Assembly: GCA_024641945.1 (NCBI GenBank)
Contig: JAHECD010000021.1
Location: forward strand, 1-48,838
Direction of reading: 5' to 3'
Source: Rubrivivax sp.
GTDB taxonomy: Bacteria; Pseudomonadota; Gammaproteobacteria; Burkholderiales; Burkholderiaceae_C
DNA: 48,838 nt
The stretch's first letter is position 1. Each line of letters starts with the position of its first letter. This document shows, in pieces, positions 39,101 through 48,100 of this stretch. The notes under the pieces are model-generated. The model made no database searches. It was not told the origin of the DNA and saw nothing but the letters and a program-made list of their open reading frames with translations. A program made the translations under genes and the position numbers.

Positions 39101-42100
39101 GCTCGGGCCGGCGGACACCTCGACATCGGCATCCCAGCGGATCGTGCGGGTCTGCGTCTTGGTGGCGTCCTTGGCCACGTTCTTGTCGTCGGCCTGCACC
39201 AGCAGGGCCAGGTGGTCATACGTGCCGGGCACGCTGGCGCTCGTCGCGTCGGTATCGCTGCCGTCGATCCGGCGCAGCGGCGTATCGCCGTTCGCACGCG
39301 GCGCGGTCTGCAGGCGCGCGCCGTCCTGGGCCTGCACCAGGTCGGTCAGGTTGGTGTTGTTGCCGCCGCGATTGATCGGGATCGGGATGAACGCGATCGG
39401 GATCGCCTGGGTCGGCCGCTGCACGGTCACGTCGCGGTGGAACGCGCCGATATCGATGCCGCGCACGGACTTGATGCGCACGTCGGGCGCGATCACGGTC
39501 TGCACCGTGGAATCGGTATTGACGTTGGAGTCCGCGATGGCCACGGCCACGAAACCGCCCGCGAGCGCATGCGTCTGGTCGTAGGTGCTCAGGTGCGAGA
39601 CCTGGGCGTTCAGCGTCACCGTGTCGGCCTCGATGTGCGCGCCGCGGGCGAGCGAGGTCTCGGTGGTGCTGACGATCGTCGTGTAGGCCTTGGCATTGGA
39701 GCCCGCGCCGGCGCCGCCGCCTTCGGCGTTGGCATACACGTGGGTATCCATCGACGCGTCGGAATTCAGCGCGACCTGGCCCTTGGCCAGCAACGTGACG
39801 CCGTCGCCGGTGAGGTAGGCCTTGCTCGTATTGAAGATATTGACCTCGGCCTGGTCGTCGATGGCCGAGATGGCGCCGCCGCCGACGTCGCTGATGTAGC
39901 CGTTGCCACGGCCCACTGCGTGGGTCGCCACGTTGATGTCGCTGCCGGCGCTCACCAGCGTGCCCGCGATCCAGGCCTGGGCGTCGTTGACGATGTTGAT
40001 GCGTGCCATCGGCAGCGACACGTTGAGCAGGATGCCGACCCCGACGATGTCGGTATTGGCCGTCGACAGCCCGTCGCCGGCCGGCGGCGCGGTCAAGCGC
40101 AGCGACGCGCCGCCCTGCCCCAGCAGGCGGTGCAGCCCGACCGGCTGCGTCGACAGGTCCAGACGCAGTTCCTGCTCGCCGCTCGTCGGTGTCAATTCGA
40201 TGCCGGCGCGGCCGAAGCCGTGCACGCCGCTGCGGCCGATGTCGTTGACGTCGATCGCCGCGCCACCCGGCGCGGCTGCGAGCTTGAACTGCCCAGGCGT
40301 GCCGGCATCGCGCACGTAGTAAGTGGCGCCGTCCTGCAGCGCCCCGAGCGTCTGGCGCACGAGCGTGTGCTGCACGCTGCGCCCGGCGACGGACTTGTCC
40401 GGGTTCAGCGCCAGTGCCACGCCGCGAAGCGTCGCGGCGTGGTTGGCGTCGCTGGCCAGCACGTCGCCCGCGAACGTCAGCGTATTGCCCGACACGCCCA
40501 GGATGGTCAGCGTCTTGTTGTTGCTCGCCGTGTTGCTGCCGCTGACGACGATCTGCTGCCCTGGCTCGAAGCCGTCGTTCGCCCAGTTGCCCCCGTCGTT
40601 GCGCACGATCGTGTCGGGAGGATTGGTCGCGCCTGTCACGTTCGTGAAGGTGACGCTGGCCAGCGACGCATAGCTCGGCAGCAGCTGGATGCGGTTGGCA
40701 TCGGCCGCGAGCGTGAAATAGCTCTTGCCGTTGACGAGGCCGCCGATCGGCGAGCCCCCGGTCTGGTAGGTGACCCGGGTGAAGTCGCTGTAGCCGGAGC
40801 CGCCCAGGTAGTTGCCGTTGGTGTCGAAGCGGGCGAGGTAGAGGCTGTTGTTGTCGACCGTCGTGAACGCCGGCGCACCATTGGCGATGTCGGTGTCGCT
40901 GTTGCGCGTGCCGGCGGTGTCGACCTGGACGCTGCTGAAGCCGGTGGGCGGCGGGGCGACGTAGGTCACCGCCTGGCCGTCCGCAAAGCCGCCGACATGG
41001 ATGAAGCCGTCGGCCGTGACGACGTCCGGCGACGCCGCAGGGTCGAACGTCACCGGGTCGGCCGTCGCATCCGTCCGGTTCGCGAAGAGCTTGATCGTGA
41101 AGTCGTCGATCACGCGCACGTAGTAGGTGCTGGTCGTATTGAGCGCCGGGCTCAGGCTGCCGCCGACGCCGGCGCTGTACTTGACCGCATCGCCGTTCTT
41201 GAACAGGTGCGGCGCATCGAAGCGGATGCGGTCGCGCAGCGCGTCCACGCCGGCCTGCGGCGCCAGGATCCCGCCGGTATCGGCCGTGGAGGCCGCGAAC
41301 GTGGCGCCCAGCTTGATGGTGTCGTTGCCATTGCCGACCACGATCACGCGGTAGGTCCGCTCGGCGTTCGTCGCCGGATCGATGCCGCCGAGCGCGGGGC
41401 CCGCCGCACCGAGCGTGTCGTCCGTCTTGATCGACGTGTTGCTGCCCTCGTCGTAGGTCACGCGGTCGCCGTCGCTCAGGCCGTGCTGCTCGAAGCGGAT
41501 CGTGTCCGCGGCCGTGTCCACCGACGTGATGTAGTCGGTGAGGATGACGCCGCCGGCATCGGTCTTGGCGAGGATGTCGGCCAGCACGTCGACACGGCCG
41601 CCGGCGACGACGCTGGCGTCGTCGCCCACGTAGGCCTTGACGGTCGGGCTGACGAGCCCGTCGCTGAGCATCGTGCCGACGCTGACCGCGCCGACCGACA
41701 CGGCACGCAGCTGCGCATTGGCCTTCGCGCGGTGCGATTCCGCGTCGACCTTGACATCGCCGCCGGCGTTCACGACAGCGGCGTTTTCGATCGATGCGGT
41801 GACCTTCGGCGCGATGTTGTCCTTGGCGTTGAAGCCGATGCCCGAGCCGAGCCCGCCCGAGCCGAGCACGGCCTTGGCATTGCCTTCGTCGGTGCTGGTC
41901 GCCATCACGGTCACGTTGCCGCCGATGTCGAGCTTGGCGCCCGCGCCGATGCGTGCCTGCGTCTGGTGCAGGTCGGTGGCCGAGATCGTGGCCTGCGTTG
42001 CACTGGCGAGCAGCCCGACGCCGATGCTGGACAGCACCGAGTTGGTCGTGGACACCGACGTTGCGTCGAGCAGCAACGAACGTGCGTTCAACTGCGCGCC

Positions 42101-45100
42101 GTCGCCGACCGACGCCAGCGTGCTGCCCTGCACCGCCGTCTCGACGTTCATCAGCTGCAGGCTGAGGCCCGAGATGCTGCGGCCGGTGCTGCTCGCCGAG
42201 GCGTTCTGCGTGCTGCTGGCGCGGGCCTGGATGGCCGCGTCGGCATCGAGCACTCTGGCGCTGCTGCCGAGCGTGGCCTCGACAACGGCCGTCGGCGCCA
42301 CCTTGGCGCTCGGCCAGATGCCCGCGCCGGAGAAGAGGCCAACCGCGATGGCCAGTGCCTTCGCATCCGCCGTGTTCTCGCCTGTCGCGTCGAGCTTGAT
42401 CAGCGTGGCACCGTCCACGGTGCCGTCCATGCGGCTGCGCGTGGAGCCGGCCACCGTCGCCGACAGCGCCGAGCCGGCGATGCCGGCCAGCCCGCCGGCG
42501 CCGATCGAGGACTCGGCGGTGGCATGGTTCTTTCCGTTGGCTCCGACGACGACGACGCCGGGGATGTCGATCGATGCCGACGACCCGACCGACGCCCCCA
42601 CGTTGGCCTGGCCGGTCACGGTCGCATTCGCGCCGCTCGCCGCCACGCCGGCCAGCGCCGCGACGCCGACGGAGGTGGCCTTCGCGTGGGCGGTGTTGTC
42701 GCCCTTCGCGTCGAGCGTCAGCGACGACGCGCCCGCCACATGGCCATCGAACCCGGCGGCCACGCCGCCCGCCACCGTCGCCGTCGGCAAGGCCACCGAC
42801 ACGCCGATCCCGGCACTCACCGACACCACCTCGGCGGAGGCATCGGCATTGTTGACCCCCTCGGCGCGCACGCCGACCGACGCGCCGTGCGCCACCAGTT
42901 GCGCAGCCGACCCGACCGTGGCGACGACGCCGGCATCCGACGTGATCTCGGCCACCGCATTGGCGCCGGCGCCTGCCGCGAGGATGCCGACGGTGACCGC
43001 CAGGGCTTGCGCCGTGGCGTCGTTGTTGCCCTGCGCATGGACCGTCACCGACGCGGCCGAATTCACGCGCCCGTCGAACCCGGCGCGCACGCCGCCCGCT
43101 ACCGTGGCGCGCAACAGCGAGGCGCCGATGGCCACGCCGAACGAACCCGAGCCGAGGTCGGACCTGGCATGCGCGGTCTGGATCGCGGACGCGTCGACGA
43201 GCAGCGCGCCCGTCGTCGCGACGCTGCCCGACGCACCCACCTGCGCCACGACGACGGCCTGGTTCGTGATTTCGGCCAAGGCGCCGGTGTACCCGAGCGC
43301 CGCACCGCCCGCGATGCTGACCGACAGGTTCACCGCTTCGGCGTCGTTGACGCCATGCGCCTTGACGGTAGCGCTGGACGCGGCGAGCACGTCGCCATCC
43401 ATCGTCGCGCGTGTCGCGCCGCGCACATGCGCCTCCGGCAGCATCACCGAGATGCCGGCAAACGCGCCGCCCGCGCCGCCCTTGGCCGAGGCCTCGGCCG
43501 TGTTGCTGGCGGTGGCGCTCACGTCGAGCGCGCCCGACAGCGTGATCCGGGCATCGGTGCCGACCGTCGCCGCCGTGACCGTGTCCGCGGTGATGTCCGC
43601 CGCCGCCTTGACGCCGGTGCCGCTGCCCAGGAAGCTGGCGGCGACCGACACCACGTCGGCATCGACCGTATTGGTGGCTTGTGCGTGCACACCCAGGCTT
43701 GACGCATCGACCGCCGCGCCGGCGCCCACGCCCGCACCCGTCTTGCTGCCGATCTTCGCGTCGAGCGTGATCGCGCCGACGGCGACCGCCGCGCTCAGTG
43801 CGACCCCCGTCGTGCTGCCGTCGACCGTGTTGGTGGCGAGTGCGGACACCGTCACGGCGCCGGCATGCAGCGTGGCGCCGTCGCCGATGCGGGCGGCGGT
43901 CTCGCCGCCGATCTGCTCGTCGAGACGGATCACGCTGACGCCGAGCAGGCCGCCGAGCGCGAGGCCGAGCGTGCTGCCGCCGACCCGTTGCGTGGCCAGC
44001 GCGGAGACCGTGACGTCGCCGGCGCGCACGTCGGCATGGTCACCGATGCGGGCGATGGTCTGGCCGCTGATCGTCGACGAGACGAGCACCACGTTGATCG
44101 CCACCGCGGCACCCGCCGCGACGCCGGTGGTCGTGCCGTCGGCAACCGAATCGGTCTCGGCATGCACCGTCACCGGGCCGCTGCCGGCCGAGACGCCGGC
44201 ACCGTCGCCCACGTAGGCCAGCGTGTCGCGCCGGATCGTGCTGGTGGCGCTGACGCCGGCGCCGGAAGCCAGGCCGACCGCGATGACGTCGGCCGTGGGC
44301 TTCGCGACATTCCTGGCGTAGGCCTCGATGTCCAGGCCGCCGGCGGTGATCGTCGAGTCCCCGCTGGCGTAGGCCTGCGTCACGCCCTCGATGGTGGCGT
44401 TGGAAACCATCGCGGACACGCCGATCGCGCCGCCGGCGACGGCGACCGTCACGGGCGCGACGGTGGTCGTCGAACGGCTGTCGACGAGCACCTGGTGGCC
44501 GAGCGCGGTGAGCGCCGAAGCGTCGATGAACGCCTGCGTCGTGCCGCCGACCAGCACGTTCGACAGCGCGACGCCGGCCGCCGCACCGAGGCCTGCGGCC
44601 ACCGAGACCAGCACGCTCGTGGTCTCGATCGTCGGCAGGTCGTGCGCCATGATCGTGATGTCGCCGTTGCCCGCCGTCACCGACGACTGGCCGATCGTGG
44701 CCGTCACGTCGTCGGTGATCGTGTTGTCGGCCAACGTCAAGCCGAAGGCGACGGCCGCCAGGCCGCCCGCGAGCGACACGCCGACGATGGTGGCCGAGAT
44801 CGAAGACGTATCGTCGGCCGATACCGTGACCGCCCGTGCCGAATGCACATCGGACGCGTCGAGGATCGAGGCCTCGACGGTGTTGGCCACCGCGTTCTCG
44901 GACTTGACGCCCGCCACGCTGACCGCGCCGCCGAACCCCGCGGCGATGGCCACCGACGCGGCGAAGGCCACCGAGTGGATCTGCGCGTCTTCCACCGCGT
45001 CGACGACCACGTCGCCCAGGCGCGTGGTGACGTCGGCGTCGCGGATCGACGCGATGACGAGGTCCGTGATGGCGTTGTGCGCGATCGTCACGCCGACCGA

Positions 45101-48100
45101 GACCGCGACCGCCGCGATGCCGACCGCAAAGCCGACCGCCACCGCACCCGCCGCCGCCTCGATGGTGGAGGTGTCGTTCGCCGCCAGCGTGACGCGGTCG
45201 GCCGTGATGCCGGCCGCGCCGCTGCCGTCGATGAGGCTTTCGACATGGACCGCGCTGACGTTGTGCGCGGCCACGCCGGCGCCGGCGGCCGCCAGGCCGA
45301 ACGCCCCGCCGCCGATGGCGACCGAGCCTGCGATCACCACCGCGGCGATCTTCTCCTCGGCCAGCGCCGTCAGGCGCAGGTCGTCCGCGGCATTCACGCT
45401 CGTGCCGATGAGGGCGGCCTTGACCTCGCCGCTGCCGGCGGGCGGCGCACCGCCGGGTGTCCAGCCGATGAAGTTGTCGGCCAGCGCAAGGCCGATGGAC
45501 GCACCGACGCCCGCGGACACGCCGGCCCCGACACCCACCGCCGCTGCCACGACGACGGACGAGATCTTCGACTTGCTGGTGGCGTCCACGACGACATCGC
45601 CGGCGCTCACCAACACGCTGTCCTCGGCAAAGGCCCGCGTGCTGCTGAGGATCACGTTCTGCGACACCGCGCCGGCGCCGGCCACCGCGATGCCGACCCC
45701 ACGCCCGCCGATGCCGACGGCGATCGACGCGGCCACCGCGACCGAATCGATGGTGGTGCCGGTCGCGCTGAGGCGGCCCAGCGCATCCCTCTCGAGCACG
45801 TAGGACTTGCCGTCCGGCGCCAGCACCGACCAGCGCTCGCCCTTGACGAGCGTGGACACCTTCAGCTTGTCCAGCCGCAGCCAGTTGGCATCGTGCGCGT
45901 AGTCGATCTGGTCGAGATGCAGCGTGGCATCGCCGCCGATATAGCGGTAGACGCGGCCGGCTTCGCCACGGCCGTCTTCATAACCCGGCGCGACCTCGAC
46001 GGTGTCGCCGTAGTGCAGCGCCTGCAGATGGGCATCGGCGGGGTTGCCGCTGGTCCGCGTCGCGACATTGGTCTTGAACTTGGCGGCCGTCGAGACGCTG
46101 TCGAAGACCGCCAGCTGCTCGCCCGTGGCGGCGAAGATCTCGTCGCGCAGCGCCTGCAGCACGAGCATGTCGTCGCGCGCGTCCTGCGTATCCTGGGCGT
46201 GGTCGTCCGTCGAGTCGACGATCGCGGCATCGTCGAGCCTGTCGGCCGTCAGCTGCGGGTTCGAGGCGAGCGTGAAGGCGCCGCGGTCCTGCGTCTGGGC
46301 GGAGATCGTCACGTCGCCGCCGGTGCTGCGCACGTGCGTATCGGCATGGAGGACGTAGGCCTCGACGTCGTTGTGCACCTCGTTGAATGCGAGGGACAGG
46401 CCGATCGACAACGCGCCGGCACCGCCCGCGATGCCAATGGCGCCGGCCAGTGCGATGCCGCCGGCCACGGCATGGATGCCCGAGGCGTCGAAGGCCGTGA
46501 TGTCGACCGCGTGCGCGTCGATGCCGGTGGCGCCGTCGCCATCGACATAGGCGTGCACGTAGGTCTGGATCCGGTTGGCGGTATACGACCCGCCGCCCGC
46601 GGCGGCCACGCCGGCGACACCGCCGCCGCCGATGGCGGCAGCCGCGGCGATCACGATGGCGTCGATCTGCGCATGGGTGCTGGCGGCCACGGTGAGGTCG
46701 CCCACCGCGTGCACGGATGCGTCGTGCACGAAGGCCTGCACCTGCGACGGATGGGTGTCGACGATCTGCGTCCACAGCCGCGTGTCGCCGTAGTCCTGCG
46801 TCGACAGGTTGCTCGCGTCGACCAGCACCCAGTGTTCGGTGTCCGTGGCATACAGCTGCGTGCCGTCGGCCAGCGACACCGGGCCGGTGCCGTCGCCGAT
46901 ATAGCGGTAGACGCCGGGCGACGTCGTCACCAGGGCGCTGGCGCCCTCGGACCAGTCGAACGCCGCCAGCGCCACCGCAGCGCCGGCGAGCGTCTGCAGG
47001 CCGATGGTGCGGTCGTCGACCACCACCACGCGGTAGGTCCGGTCGCGCAGCAGCCCGCCGGCATCGCCGTTGGTGCTCTGGAAGGTGACCAGTTCACCGT
47101 TCCTGAAATTGTGGTCCCTGCCGAATTTGAGCGTATTGCCGGCGACCTCGGTCAGCGCATCCAGCGCTGCGGACGCCACGCGCCCGTCGACCTGGACCAG
47201 ATCGTTCTTGGCCAGCGCATGCGGCGCCGCGTCGGTGCTCGAATAGTCCCAACGCGTGCGGTCGATGCCAGGGATGAAGAGCCAGTCGCCGTTGCTTGCG
47301 TAGTGCTGCACGTTGTCAGCGAGCGATACCGCGGCCGCCTTGTCGGCGCCGAGGTAGCGGTAGGCCCCCACCCCTTCGACCAGCACCACGTCGTTCGTAT
47401 TCAGGTCCGGCGCATCGAGATTGGAATCGGTGTACTTCGACACCGGCTGGTCGCCGAGGAAACGGTAGACGTCGCCGTTGCGCACGCCGCCGACGACCTG
47501 GACCGTCTGGCCCCGCGCAAGCAAGCGCGGCATGGCCGACGAGACGAGGTCCGGCACGACGCTGCTCGCGCCCGGATCCCAGCCGATGAAGTTGCGCGCG
47601 ACCGCCACGCCGATCGACACGCCGACCCCGACGCCGACACCGACCCCCACGGCCACCGACGCGCCGATGACCTTGGCATCGATCGCGCCGTCCATCGCCG
47701 AGCGGATGCTCGTGTCGCCGGCGCTGTGCAGGTCGCTGTCGTCGACGAAGGCGTTGGTGCGCGTCAGGATCACGTTGGTCGCCGCCGCGCCCGCGCCGGC
47801 CACGCCGACACCCACGCCCAGGCCGACGCCGACGCCGACCGACGCCGCGAAGGCGATCGCATTGATGGTGGCGTCCTCGTCGGCCGCGACCGTGATGCCG
47901 CCCGCGCCGCTGGCATGCACCCCGTTGGCGCCCCCCGTACCCGCGCCGCCCGCATGTTCGATCGAAGCCTCGACCGAACCGGTGATGGTGTTGCTCGCCA
48001 CGGCCACGCCGATCGCCACGGCCACCCCTGCGGCATCGCCGAAGGCCACCGCGATGGCCGCGGACCCGGCCAGCGTATTGATCGTCGAGTCGTCGCTCGC

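Noticed and set aside
27455..43702. Very long plus-strand open frames (up to about 2,170 codons) opposite the giant gene
   Set aside because: They are antisense to a coherent repeat protein, have Arg/His/Val/Ala-dominated composition without domains, and are expected from high-GC codon bias.
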